Below, in pieces: positions 15,822 through 24,509 of a stretch of DNA of 64,000 bases. Each line of letters opens with the position of its first letter. Positions within the stretch are counted from its first letter, which is position 1. The notes under the pieces were generated by a model. The model had not been told where the DNA came from. It saw nothing but the letters and a program-made list of their open reading frames with translations, and did not search any database. This DNA comes from AV40 sp963817335 (GTDB lineage: Bacteria > Verrucomicrobiota > Verrucomicrobiia > Chthoniobacterales > UBA10450): NCBI GenBank assembly GCA_963817335.1, contig CAWFNX010000001.1, positions 682,001-746,000 on the forward strand. The letters are read 5' to 3'. A program made the translations under genes and the position numbers.

Positions 15822-17989
15822 GTGCGCGATCTGCCAGCCTGCAACAGAATCGTGGTATAGGCTGGCTGCTGTTTGCGGCCTCTTTTGTCGCGTTCGCATA
15901 TTTCAATCAGGGCGGCGGTTGGAACCAGAACAGCCGCTTCGCGATGGTTCGGGCGATTGTCGAAGAGGGACAATTCTCAATCGACGACTATTTGGTCTAC
16001 GTCCTGGCGGACCAGGGGACAAAACTCAAGCGGATTCCCGTCTCGAACGCGCAGTATCAAATCGACGGCGAGACTCAAGTTATCTTGTGGAAAAGTAAGG
16101 CCGGGCCGTTGTTTCCGGTGAGCGACGAGTTGCCCGGCCAGCTGGCCGCAGTCGATCCTTCTACCGGGACCATTGAAGTTTGCGATAGCGCGAAGGTCTC
16201 TGTTCAATTGCGATTAGCCGCTGGCGTCAAAATTGTCGAAGCCAACGCGACGGTGCCTGTGGAAAAACTCGCCCCCGGCCAGTCGATGCGTGTTCTCTGC
16301 GATTTAAATCGATCCGGCGCCCCCGAAGCAACCGCGATCACTATCCTGCAAAGCGATCACGCACAGGATCGGTTCGTTTTCAGAGAGCTCGGCTCCGTTG
16401 CGGTCAGCGGCGACGTTGCATTTTACGCCGGCCACTTTCATCCGAATAAAGCTCCCGGAACTGCGTTTGCCGCCGTGCCAGGTTACTGGCTCATTTTTCA
16501 TTTGGAAAAATTGCTCGGGGCCGACCCGGACGATTGGTGGACTCTAACCATTAACGGCTGGCTGGTGTCGATATTTAGCGTCGGGCTAATTTCTGCGGTT
16601 GGAGTTTCACTGTTTTATTCACTGACTCGCCAGGTGTTTGCCGGACCTGCGCGATTTGGTCTGATTGCGGCATGTACGTTTGCGTTTGGAACGATGTTCT
16701 TTCCGAATGCGACTTTGTTGATTGAGCATAACATCGTTGGCGTTGCTCTACTCGCCGGTTTTTATTTTTTGTGGGTGGCTAACAGAGTGTCCTCGCCACT
16801 TCTGAACCGGGCCTATTGCTTTCTCGCGGGATTGTGCGCGGGATGGGCGGCGATAACGACCTATATCGCGGTTTTTCCGTGCCTTTTCCTCGCCGGCTAC
16901 GGAGCAGTTCGAGTTCACCGTAAGAGCGCGCTGCTTTGGCTCGGATTCGGACTGCTCGGGCCGCTGCTATTAATTTGCGCGTACAACAGCGCTTGCTTCA
17001 ACAGGCCGTTTACGACGAATTACCATTATCAAAACCCTGATTTCAGCGGCAACCCGAACGCTGCTCTCGCCGTCCTGTCGCCGCCGCGCCTGGATGTGTT
17101 GTTGATCATTTTATTTTCTCCATATCGCGGACTGTTTTTCACTGCTCCGGTTTTGGTTGTCGCAATCATCTGTCTGTTTTTTTGGCTTCGCGACCAATCT
17201 ATTCGCCCGGAAGGAGCATTGGTTGCGGCCATTTTTGTATTCTTCGTCCTGTTCAATATTAGCTTCAATGGTTGGGACGGCGGCGACGCTGCGGTCCCGC
17301 GATATCTCGGGCCAGCAGTTCCATTCTTAAGTCTCGCTCTGATGATCGGCTTTCAACGCTTCTTCAAAACCACTTCCATTCTGGCGGGTCTTTCCGTTCT
17401 CATCATGAGTTTGATCACGGTTGTTGATCCTCAGCCACCGACCGGAACTGGGACTGCGGTTGTGCTCGATAAACCGCAATGGAAATACGATCCCGTTCGG
17501 GATTACGAGCTTCCCGTGTTCTTGCATCGCAAACCGTTGTCACTCCTTCGCGAACAGGAGAACCAGGTGCTCCGTTACTATGATCAACAGCTCACAAGTC
17601 GAGGTTGGACGGAGAGCGCTCGTCGAACAGAGTTGGAACGGGCCCGCGATGAAATCGACAGTAAAATTGCGGCCGGTCGGGAGGCTCCGCTGATCTTGGC
17701 CAGAACCGGAGACGAATACTTGGTCGCTGATTCCAATCTGACCGCTCCAATCGGACCGGTTTCCGCTCACACCTACGGACATTACGGCGGCTGGACCGCG
17801 GGCGACTTCGGTGCAATCGGATCGCCTCAGGCGCGCTGGAATTCCTTTAATGTTGGAGAATTTCTTTTCCCCGAAAGTCGCGCGAGCTTGTTTCCGTTGC
17901 TGATTTTCGCGGGACTGCTGATTTGGTTTGCTCTGGCCAATTCTGGACAGCTTGAGAGTCAAACCAGCGCTGAGACTCGTAACGCCTGA
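15818..17989 (+). CDS. Very large membrane glycosyltransferase-like protein
   Basis: 723 residues from TTG 15818, overlapping the previous stop by four bases. N-terminal helix (about 13-30), a ~170-residue extracytoplasmic domain (GQFSIDDYLVYVLADQGT onward), then about nine helices (about 245-540) including FSPYRGLFFTAPVLVVAIIC and VPRYLGPAVPFLSL, typical of GT-C-like integral membrane proteins, and a C-terminal soluble domain ending in one more helix (LFPLLIFAGLLIWFALA). The soluble insert after helix 1 is unusual for GT39. The 3' end overlaps a convergent response regulator gene by about 30 bases. Confidence 0.7.
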   Translation: MSARSASLQQNRGIGWLLFAASFVAFAYFNQGGGWNQNSRFAMVRAIVEEGQFSIDDYLVYVLADQGTKLKRIPVSNAQYQIDGETQVILWKSKAGPLFPVSDELPGQLAAVDPSTGTIEVCDSAKVSVQLRLAAGVKIVEANATVPVEKLAPGQSMRVLCDLNRSGAPEATAITILQSDHAQDRFVFRELGSVAVSGDVAFYAGHFHPNKAPGTAFAAVPGYWLIFHLEKLLGADPDDWWTLTINGWLVSIFSVGLISAVGVSLFYSLTRQVFAGPARFGLIAACTFAFGTMFFPNATLLIEHNIVGVALLAGFYFLWVANRVSSPLLNRAYCFLAGLCAGWAAITTYIAVFPCLFLAGYGAVRVHRKSALLWLGFGLLGPLLLICAYNSACFNRPFTTNYHYQNPDFSGNPNAALAVLSPPRLDVLLIILFSPYRGLFFTAPVLVVAIICLFFWLRDQSIRPEGALVAAIFVFFVLFNISFNGWDGGDAAVPRYLGPAVPFLSLALMIGFQRFFKTTSILAGLSVLIMSLITVVDPQPPTGTGTAVVLDKPQWKYDPVRDYELPVFLHRKPLSLLREQENQVLRYYDQQLTSRGWTESARRTELERARDEIDSKIAAGREAPLILARTGDEYLVADSNLTAPIGPVSAHTYGHYGGWTAGDFGAIGSPQARWNSFNVGEFLFPESRASLFPLLIFAGLLIWFALANSGQLESQTSAETRNA

Positions 17990-18459
17990 TTCGCCGCTTC
18001 GAGCTGGGTAATTTTCTCCCGCAGTTCCGCTGTTTGGTCGCGCACTTCATCTTCGAGAGCCGCGCGTTGGTTTCGCAGAACGACATTGAGACGGCGCGTT
18101 TCCAATAGATTTCGAATTCGTAACAGCGCTTCGGTTTGGCTCACAGGCTTCACCAGGAAATCGGTTGCGCCAGCTTCGAGGGCGCGAGCCTTTGTATCCT
18201 CGCTAAGATCGGCTGTCAGCACCACAATCGGCAAAAATCTTTCCGAAATATCGGCTCGCAGCGCTTCCAAAACGGCGAACCCGTCCATGTCGGGCATGAT
18301 CAGATCGAGAAGGATGAGATCGGGATCAAACCCAGCGCAGGTTTCAAGCGCCTTCAGCGAATCGGTGATGCCCATGACCCGGCTATATCCATGGCGCTCA
18401 AGAAGCTCCTTTAACAGCGTCATCGACAGCTGATCGTCATCCACGACGAGAATCTTCAT
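17959..18459 (-). CDS. CheY-like response regulator with C-terminal coiled coil
   Basis: Receiver domain residues 1-120 starting MKILVVDDDQLSMTLLKELL, with phospho-acceptor D52 (LLDLIMPDMDG) and the conserved Thr/Lys positions (VVLTADL, FLVKPVS). A ~45-residue coiled coil follows (RNQRAALEDEVRDQTAELRE), of the type that normally leads into an HD-GYP or GGDEF domain, but here the protein ends. It may be a truncated two-domain regulator or a stand-alone receiver. ATG 18459 is chosen because it begins the receiver exactly; upstream codons add 26 atypical residues. Overlaps the end of the opposite-strand membrane gene. Confidence 0.85.
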   Translation of the reverse strand: MKILVVDDDQLSMTLLKELLERHGYSRVMGITDSLKALETCAGFDPDLILLDLIMPDMDGFAVLEALRADISERFLPIVVLTADLSEDTKARALEAGATDFLVKPVSQTEALLRIRNLLETRRLNVVLRNQRAALEDEVRDQTAELREKITQLEAANQALRVSALV

Positions 18460-18530
18460 CCGATGCAGCTCAGGTTCCAAAATCATTGCCCGCCTAAGGG
18501 CAGCACGATTCGTTCCGGCAAATTCAAAAA

Positions 18531-18609
18531 GTGACAAGTGAAATGTGACCTGTGACGAGAAGCACCGGAAATCTGGTGCACGTCACTGGTCACTCATCAC
18601 CCGTCACTG
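18531..18609. repeat. Imperfect inverted repeat, GTGACAAGTGA type (second copy)
   Basis: The left arm reads GTGACAAGTGAAATGTGACC and the right arm GTCACTGGTCACTCATCACC then CGTCACTGG. It has the same tandem GTGACNN words as the copy at 2998-3077 but a different loop. It lies between trxA and the response regulator gene. Confidence 0.75.
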
Positions 18610-18633
18610 GAACGTCGGCGCAGCCGAGGTTCC

Positions 18634-18966
18634 TTACGCCAGCGCTTCGATCCGACTGAGCAAATCCTTTTTGCTCGTCATGCCGGTAACCTGATCACGA
18701 AGCTGGCCGTTCTTAAAAAACAGGAGCGAAGGGATCGCTCGAATGTTGTACTTAAACGACAGGCTTTGGTTTTGATCGACATTCACCTTCGCGATTTTAA
18801 CCGCGTCGGCTTTCTCACGCGCAATTTCCTCGAGTAACGGAGCGATCAGCTTGCAGGGTCCGCACCATTCCGCCCAAAAGTCCACCAGCACTGGTTTGTC
18901 GCCGTTGATTTCGCGGTCGAAGTTTGATTCGTCGAGAGTGATTGTCGCTGAGTTGTCCGTAGCCAT
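18634..18966 (-). CDS. trxA: Thioredoxin
   Basis: Cytoplasmic protein-disulfide reductase. 110 residues with FWAEWCGPCKLIAPLLEEIA, the redox pair being C35/C38, a conserved DFWA before it and the cis-Pro loop RAIPSLLFF. ATG 18966 is chosen; its A is also the last base of the upstream gene's TGA, so the two are translationally coupled. The upstream partner is an unknown repeat protein with one membrane helix. Confidence 0.95.
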   Translation of the reverse strand: MATDNSATITLDESNFDREINGDKPVLVDFWAEWCGPCKLIAPLLEEIAREKADAVKIAKVNVDQNQSLSFKYNIRAIPSLLFFKNGQLRDQVTGMTSKKDLLSRIEALA

Positions 18967-19427
18967 CAGGAAGCATAATTCCAAATCTGTAAAATTAAAA
19001 TCGCAGCTGAAGTCGCGAGCAATGCCCAGCAAAGCGGCATCGGAATGTCGTCTATCCGCATTTTCGGCGCCGGCGGTGGCGTCGGCGCGACCGTAACCTT
19101 GGTCACCGGAGCTTCTGCCGCCGGCAAATCAATCAGCGGCTGAGTTTTTTTCATCTCGACCGCCGGTTTTCCGGGCGGATCGGGCAAAACGGTAATTCGC
19201 GCCGTTTCTTTCTTCGGCCCGTGCATTGGCACTGACGCCGGCATTGCGGCGGGAGCGGCTCGGACTGGAGAAGGCGAATCCGAGGGAGGCGGAGGATTGG
19301 GTGGCGGCCGCGTTGGCAGCTGAATCCGCACCGTTTCACGGCCGGGCGATGGCGATGCCGCGGGTTTGACCGACGGCGTCACCATGATACGCACCGTTTC
19401 TTTTTTTGGTTCGCTTGAATCGGCCAT
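18966..19427 (-). CDS. Proline-rich membrane-anchored protein with ETxRI repeats, unknown
   Basis: 153 residues starting MADSSEPKKETVRIMVTP. Three copies of a short motif occur: KKETVRIMV, GRETVRIQL and KKETARITV, spaced by Pro/Ala/Ser-rich linkers. A C-terminal hydrophobic helix (MPLCWALLATSAAILILQIW) anchors it, so the N-terminal part would be cytoplasmic (tail-anchored). No enzymatic domain. Coupled to trxA by a one-base TGATG overlap. The repeat motif may be a docking peptide; I do not recognise the family. Confidence 0.7.
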   Translation of the reverse strand: MADSSEPKKETVRIMVTPSVKPAASPSPGRETVRIQLPTRPPPNPPPPSDSPSPVRAAPAAMPASVPMHGPKKETARITVLPDPPGKPAVEMKKTQPLIDLPAAEAPVTKVTVAPTPPPAPKMRIDDIPMPLCWALLATSAAILILQIWNYAS

Positions 19428-19513
19428 GCGCGGTCGGACCCTCAATTAAGACGTTGCCTGACGCCGGCGATTTTGTCACTTCCGAAGTTGCCGTGACGGA
19501 ATTCTTTTGGCGG

Positions 19514-20941
19514 CTAGGCTAGCAAATCGTAGCCGCGCGCGGCGGTGATCCGCTTTGTCACGAACTGCCCGACCGGTTCTGGTTTTGACAAAATGACGCG
19601 CGTATCCACCTCAGGGGCATCTGCTTCGGTCCGCGCGATCAATGGTTGATCGATCAACAACTTCAAATCCCGGCCCACCTTTTCGGCCGCAATCTCATGC
19701 GCGATTGTTTGCTGGATCGACATCGCAGCCCGGTAACGGGCATTTTTAATTTTCGCGGGAATCTGCCCCGGCATCTTGCCGGCGCGCGACCCGTCTTCCC
19801 GAGAGTATTTGAAAATGCCGAGTCTCTCGAATCGAACGCGCTGGATGAATTCCAGAAGGGATGCGAATTCTTCGTCCGTCTCGCCGGGAAAGCCGACGAT
19901 GAAGGTTGTCCGCAAGGCGATTCCTGGAATTCCGGTGCGAAGTTTTCCGATCAAATTCTCGATATGCTCCCGGGACGTTTCCCGGCGCATTCGTTGCAAC
20001 ATCGCCTCATGAATGTGTTGAAGTGGAATGTCGATGTAACGCGCGACCCTGTCGCAGTCAGCGATGGTTTCAATTAACTCATCGCTCCAATGCGCCGGGT
20101 GGGTGTAGAGGAGCCTCACCCAAAAATCACCTTCCAGTTTCTGGATCTCGCGAAGCAAGCGACAAAGGGTGGGGCCGCGGCCGGAATCGACCGGCTGCCG
20201 CGGACCAGCTTTTTCCTTCCACAAGTCCATCCCGTAATAGGTCGTGTCCTGACTGATCAAATTGAATTCGCGAACCCCTTCCGCGACTAAACCGCGGATT
20301 TCCGCGAGCACTGAGTCCATTGTCCGGCTGCGGTGCTTGCCGCGCATTTGTGGGATCACGCAGAAACTACACGGATGATTGCAGCCTTCGGCGATTTTTA
20401 CATAAACCGAGTGAGCCGGCGTTAATCGAAACCGCGGAGTATCATAATCCGGAATGTAGGTCGGCCGTTCATTTGCGAATGTTAGATCCACATCCTGATC
20501 CGCCATCACCCGTTCGACGATTGCGCCCAGTTCCTTTACTTCATCGAGACCGATGAAGGCGTCGACTTCAGGCATTTCCTCGCGCAATTCGCGAGCAAAC
20601 CTTTGCGACATGCAACCGCTCACGATCAATTTTTGCCCGGGGCGCTTGCTTAAACCACGCGCTTGATGGGCCGTTAGGATTGCGTCGACCGATTCTTCCT
20701 TCGCGGAATCGATGAAGGCGCAAGTGTTTATCACCAGGACGTCCGCGTCGTCAGCCGACGACGTGATTTCCATGCCGTGCTTTAACACGCTCCCGAGCAT
20801 GATCTCCGCGTCCACCAGATTTTTGGCGCAACCGAGGCTGATCATGCCGACTTTCGGCCTGTAAGGGACGCTGTTAGCGTCCCGCGTTGTCAAAGGGAAG
20901 CTGACAGCTTCCCCTACAGAAGTCTTGGATTCTTGGCTCAC
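19514..20941 (-). CDS. rimO: Ribosomal protein S12 methylthiotransferase RimO
   Basis: Radical-SAM enzyme adding a methylthio group to the conserved Asp of ribosomal protein S12. An N-terminal cluster is formed by C38, C74 and C110; the radical-SAM cluster is CNHPCSFC (C187, C191, C194). A TRAM domain forms the C-terminus (LLIDQPLIARTEADAPEVDT). GTG start at 20941. The first ~30 residues (SVGEAVSFPLTTRDANSVPY) are encoded by a CTGTAG-type hairpin repeat, so the family core begins only at RPKVGMISLGCAKN. Five bases downstream of rodZ. Confidence 0.95.
   Translation of the reverse strand: MSQESKTSVGEAVSFPLTTRDANSVPYRPKVGMISLGCAKNLVDAEIMLGSVLKHGMEITSSADDADVLVINTCAFIDSAKEESVDAILTAHQARGLSKRPGQKLIVSGCMSQRFARELREEMPEVDAFIGLDEVKELGAIVERVMADQDVDLTFANERPTYIPDYDTPRFRLTPAHSVYVKIAEGCNHPCSFCVIPQMRGKHRSRTMDSVLAEIRGLVAEGVREFNLISQDTTYYGMDLWKEKAGPRQPVDSGRGPTLCRLLREIQKLEGDFWVRLLYTHPAHWSDELIETIADCDRVARYIDIPLQHIHEAMLQRMRRETSREHIENLIGKLRTGIPGIALRTTFIVGFPGETDEEFASLLEFIQRVRFERLGIFKYSREDGSRAGKMPGQIPAKIKNARYRAAMSIQQTIAHEIAAEKVGRDLKLLIDQPLIARTEADAPEVDTRVILSKPEPVGQFVTKRITAARGYDLLA
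20859..20919. repeat. CTGTAG-type double hairpin inside rimO
   Basis: The element is bounded by CTGTAAGGG and CCCCTACAG and contains palindromes GGGACGCTGTTAGCGTCCC and GGGAAGCTGACAGCTTCCC. It lies within the 5' coding region of rimO without breaking the frame. Confidence 0.8.
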
Positions 20942-20946
20942 GCGAT

Positions 20947-22089
20947 TTATTCGACGGTGACGTCGTCGTCACCGCCCGCGACCGGCTTGCCGTTCTTCTT
21001 GATTTGAACTGCTTCGCGGTCTAGAACCCGCACGGAAATTTTCTGGCCTTTAAATTCTACGATTCCGTCGGCCGGTGAAATCCAGCGTTCGAACGCCGGC
21101 TGACGCGATTCGTTGTCCACCACCACCTTGATGTAGGTTTTCTTGAGGGGCTTGATCGCAACCTGATTGGGACCTTCTGCTTCAGGTGTTTTTTGAGTCG
21201 CGACAGCTTTAGCCAAATCTTCTGGCTTCACGGGTTCAGCGCGGCGAACTTCAGGTTCTTTGGTTGGCGCAGCAGTGGCCTTCGCTGCCGGGTTGGCATT
21301 CGCAAAAGCCGGCACAAACGCTTCCGGTGGTATAATCGACGGCGCTACGGTTGCAACCGGCGGCGCAGGTTTCTTGGTGGCTTCGACCATTGCCACCGGG
21401 GCCTGAGACGGTGCATGGGATGGAGCCTGCGCGACAGGCGAAGGCGTGCGCGACGGGGCTTGCGCGATTGGTGAAGGCGTGTGGGATGAAGCTTGCGCAA
21501 CAGGCGATGGCGCGCGCGAGGGCGCTTGGACCACCGGCGCAATCGAGGGGGCAGCGGTTTGCGGTGGCGCAGTTTGCGGCGGCGGAGCGGATTGAGCAGG
21601 CTGCTGCGCTTCGGATGAGTTCGGTTGCGGAACGCCCACCATTTGATGCGGCGAAATTCTTTGGATATTCAAAATCAATCGCATTGCCACGAAGCCAACC
21701 ACGATCACTCCGACCGCAATCAACAGGGGGAAGGGTGAAGAACGGTTGCGGGTCCGGGGAGTTCGAACGGTCGTCGGCGGACGGCTAGGCCGAACCCGAC
21801 GCGGTTTCGGCGCGGGCTGATCTTGCAAATAGGAATAACCATCCACCGTCACTTGCTGTGAGGTTTCGAACGCGTCCAGATACGGCGTAACATCCACATC
21901 GAGAAACTTCCCGTAGATCAAAAGAAAGCCTTTGGCGTAAGCGAGGCTCGGGAATTGCGAAAAATCGTCGGCCTCAATCTCGGCCAGCCGGGACGGACGG
22001 ATTTTGGTCAGCCGCGCCGCTTCATCAAGCGTGAGCCCGCGAGCGATTCGCGCGTCTTGAAATTTCTTGCCCAGACCTTCAATTGTCAT
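20947..22089 (-). CDS. rodZ: RodZ-like cell-shape protein (HTH plus membrane anchor)
   Basis: Links the MreB cytoskeleton to the envelope. The N-terminal HTH domain (residues 1-70: LGKKFQDARIARGLTLDEAA, YAKGFLLIYGKFL) matches the RodZ cytoplasmic domain; a membrane helix follows a basic Arg-rich linker (PFPLLIAVGVIVVGFVAMRL, about 122-142). A long periplasmic Pro/Ala/Ser region with an 11-residue tandem repeat comes next, and the C-terminus is a DUF4115-type beta domain (YIKVVVDNESRQPAFERWIS). 380 residues. Fourteen bases after ftsK; genes for division and shape are adjacent. Confidence 0.88.
   Translation of the reverse strand: MTIEGLGKKFQDARIARGLTLDEAARLTKIRPSRLAEIEADDFSQFPSLAYAKGFLLIYGKFLDVDVTPYLDAFETSQQVTVDGYSYLQDQPAPKPRRVRPSRPPTTVRTPRTRNRSSPFPLLIAVGVIVVGFVAMRLILNIQRISPHQMVGVPQPNSSEAQQPAQSAPPPQTAPPQTAAPSIAPVVQAPSRAPSPVAQASSHTPSPIAQAPSRTPSPVAQAPSHAPSQAPVAMVEATKKPAPPVATVAPSIIPPEAFVPAFANANPAAKATAAPTKEPEVRRAEPVKPEDLAKAVATQKTPEAEGPNQVAIKPLKKTYIKVVVDNESRQPAFERWISPADGIVEFKGQKISVRVLDREAVQIKKNGKPVAGGDDDVTVE
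21408..21530 (-). repeat. 33-bp tandem repeat within rodZ
   Basis: About three and a half units of 33 bases encode variants of APSRTPSPVAQ in the periplasmic linker of RodZ. Units differ at synonymous and conservative positions (R/H, T/A, V/I), so the array is not brand new. Copy number may vary between strains. Confidence 0.75.
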
Positions 22090-22103
22090 GACGGGTTTGC
22101 CGG

Positions 22104-24509
22104 CTAAACGGCGGCATCGAGATCGACCAGAATCTCTCGCGGTTTGGCGCCTTCGCCGGGACCCAAAATACCGCGCTGCTCCAGAATATCAACGATGCGC
22201 GCGGCCCGCGTGTAGCCTAATCGCAGCCGCCTTTGCAAGAGCGATGTCGAGGCGCGTTTTTCCTGTCGAATGATCTCCAGGCATTTCTCGACCAACTCTT
22301 CGTCTTCCTCGCTGACTTCTTCTTCGGTTGAACTCGAAGCCGCTTGAAGTTTCTCGTGCATCGCGGGGTCGAAGGCCGGCCGGCCCTGGGCCGAAACGAA
22401 TTCTACCAGTCGTCGAATTTCTTCATCAGTGACGAGCACCCCTTGGGCGCGAATCAGTCGCGATGCGCTCGGTGGCAGGTAAAGCATGTCGCCCTGGCCT
22501 AACAAACGATCCGCGCCGTTTTCATCGAGAATCACCCGGCTGTCGATTTTGCTCGCGACCTGAAACGCGATCCGGCTGGGAATGTTGGCCTTGATCACGC
22601 CGGTGATCACGTCCGCGCGCGGAGTTTGAGTCGCGACAATCAAATGAATTCCGGCCGCGCGCGCCATTTGGGTGATCCGGGCGATCGCGCTTTCCACATC
22701 GGCCGGCGCGGTTTGCATCAGGTCCGCCAACTCGTCGATCACGACGACGATATAAGGAATTTTTTCCGGGATTTGAATTTCGTCTTCGCGCGGAACTTTG
22801 ATTTCTCCGGCCTCCTGTTCCGGCTCCTCGCCGACTTCGGCCGCCGTTTTCTTTTTCGGGCGCGCGTTGAAGCTGATGATGTTGCGGACGCCAACTCGCG
22901 CGAACATTTTGTAGCGGCGCTCCATCTCATCGATCAACCAGCGCAGCGCGAGCAGAACTTTTTTGGGATCGGTCACCACCGGAAAAGCGAGATGGGGAAG
23001 TGCATTGTAATGCTGCAGCTCGACCACCTTTGGATCGATCATGATGAAACGCATCTCTTGCGGGGTGAATCGGAACAACATGCTGGCAACAAGCGCGTTG
23101 ATGCAGACGCTCTTCCCCGCGCCAGTCGTGCCAGCGACCAGTAAGTGCGGCATTTGCGCGAGATCGGCAATGATCGCCTTGCCGTAAACGTCTTTGCCGA
23201 GCGCGAGCGGAATTCGACTCCGCGATTTTGCCTCTTCCCAATCGGTCGACTCAAACAGTTCGCGAAGCGTCACAGTCACTTTGCGAGTGTTCGCGAGCTC
23301 GATGCCGACGGTGTCCTTGCCGGGAATCGGCGCCAGAATGTTGATCCGTTCCGCGCGGGTGGCGCGCGCGAGGTCGCGCTCCAGACTCACGATCTTGTCC
23401 ACCCGAACGCCTTTCGCCGGGTAGACTTCAAAGCGTGTAATCGTCGGGCCTTTCGTGATGTCACCCGCCGCGACCGCGATTCCAAATTGGCCGAGGGTGT
23501 CGATCAAGGTTTGCTGAACCCGCTGCAATTCGGCCGGATCGGCTCCGCCTCGTCCTTCGGGATCGTGCTCGTTCAACAAATCGAGCCCAGGAAGCGAGTA
23601 ATTTTTACCGTCCCAGGCGTGACTCGTTAGGCCAGCCGGAGAGGACGTCGATCTCGCTGAAGAGCCGCGCAATTCGGCAAGCGACGGCTTCTTGCGCGCA
23701 ACGGGTTCGTCGGGGAGCGCGGTGGTGTCGACCACCTTCGGAGCCGGGCGGTCAGCCAATTCCTCCGGCGACATAAACGCTGCGGCGGGCTCCGGAACGG
23801 TCGCGCCCTTTTTCTTCAATTGCTTCTCGATCGACTTCCTCTGCTTGGCCAGCTCACGTTTACTGATCTCTAGCTGCCCTTTGATGTCGGCCTTCCGGAG
23901 TCTTCGATTTAATCGCCATTGATAAAGGCTCGCTAACGCGGATCGGGTGCCGGAAACCGTTTGTTGCACCAGATGAATCGGACGCAGGCCGGTCATCAAT
24001 ATCAGGCTGGCGGCATAAATTGCGCTGAGCAAAATGATCGAGCCCACTCGGCCCATTGATGTGAGCAGCAGAGTTTTTCCAAAAAAGTAGCCGACCAAAC
24101 CGCCAGGTCCCTGAATGTTGAAAGCTGTCCGCCAGCCGCGGAAATGAGTGGTTTGCAATTGCAACAGACATGCTCCCGAAGCGATGAAAAGTACCGTCCA
24201 TGGCAACCGCGCAATCAGGCGCAAATTGGCGTGAAACAATTTCATCGCGCCAAAGAAGAGAAGGACGCCGGCGAGGAAATACGAGGCTGCGCCGAGAGTC
24301 AGGTAACAAAATCCGGCCAGGATCGCGCCGAAAGGTCCGATGAAATTTTGGGCCGGCTTATTCGGCGGCGAAAGATAACTCCATGGCACCCAGGAGGGCA
24401 GGTCCTTTGGGTTGTAGGAGATCAATGCGAGAAAGAGCAACGTCCCGGCGCCGAGTAAAATTATGGCGACGACTTCATTCCAGGCGCTGTTCTTTGAGCT
24501 GCGGGACAC
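22104..24509 (-). CDS. ftsK: DNA translocase FtsK/SpoIIIE
   Basis: Membrane-anchored ATPase that pumps chromosomal DNA through the division septum. About four N-terminal helices (to about residue 170), a linker, the motor domain with Walker A AGTTGAGKSV, Walker B-type YIVVVIDELADL and the FtsK arginine/sensor block, and a C-terminal winged-helix gamma domain (STSLLQRRLRLGYTRAARIV) for recognising polar DNA motifs. 801 residues, typical. GTG start at 24509. Followed by rodZ and rimO on the same strand. Confidence 0.97.
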   Translation of the reverse strand: MSRSSKNSAWNEVVAIILLGAGTLLFLALISYNPKDLPSWVPWSYLSPPNKPAQNFIGPFGAILAGFCYLTLGAASYFLAGVLLFFGAMKLFHANLRLIARLPWTVLFIASGACLLQLQTTHFRGWRTAFNIQGPGGLVGYFFGKTLLLTSMGRVGSIILLSAIYAASLILMTGLRPIHLVQQTVSGTRSALASLYQWRLNRRLRKADIKGQLEISKRELAKQRKSIEKQLKKKGATVPEPAAAFMSPEELADRPAPKVVDTTALPDEPVARKKPSLAELRGSSARSTSSPAGLTSHAWDGKNYSLPGLDLLNEHDPEGRGGADPAELQRVQQTLIDTLGQFGIAVAAGDITKGPTITRFEVYPAKGVRVDKIVSLERDLARATRAERINILAPIPGKDTVGIELANTRKVTVTLRELFESTDWEEAKSRSRIPLALGKDVYGKAIIADLAQMPHLLVAGTTGAGKSVCINALVASMLFRFTPQEMRFIMIDPKVVELQHYNALPHLAFPVVTDPKKVLLALRWLIDEMERRYKMFARVGVRNIISFNARPKKKTAAEVGEEPEQEAGEIKVPREDEIQIPEKIPYIVVVIDELADLMQTAPADVESAIARITQMARAAGIHLIVATQTPRADVITGVIKANIPSRIAFQVASKIDSRVILDENGADRLLGQGDMLYLPPSASRLIRAQGVLVTDEEIRRLVEFVSAQGRPAFDPAMHEKLQAASSSTEEEVSEEDEELVEKCLEIIRQEKRASTSLLQRRLRLGYTRAARIVDILEQRGILGPGEGAKPREILVDLDAAV

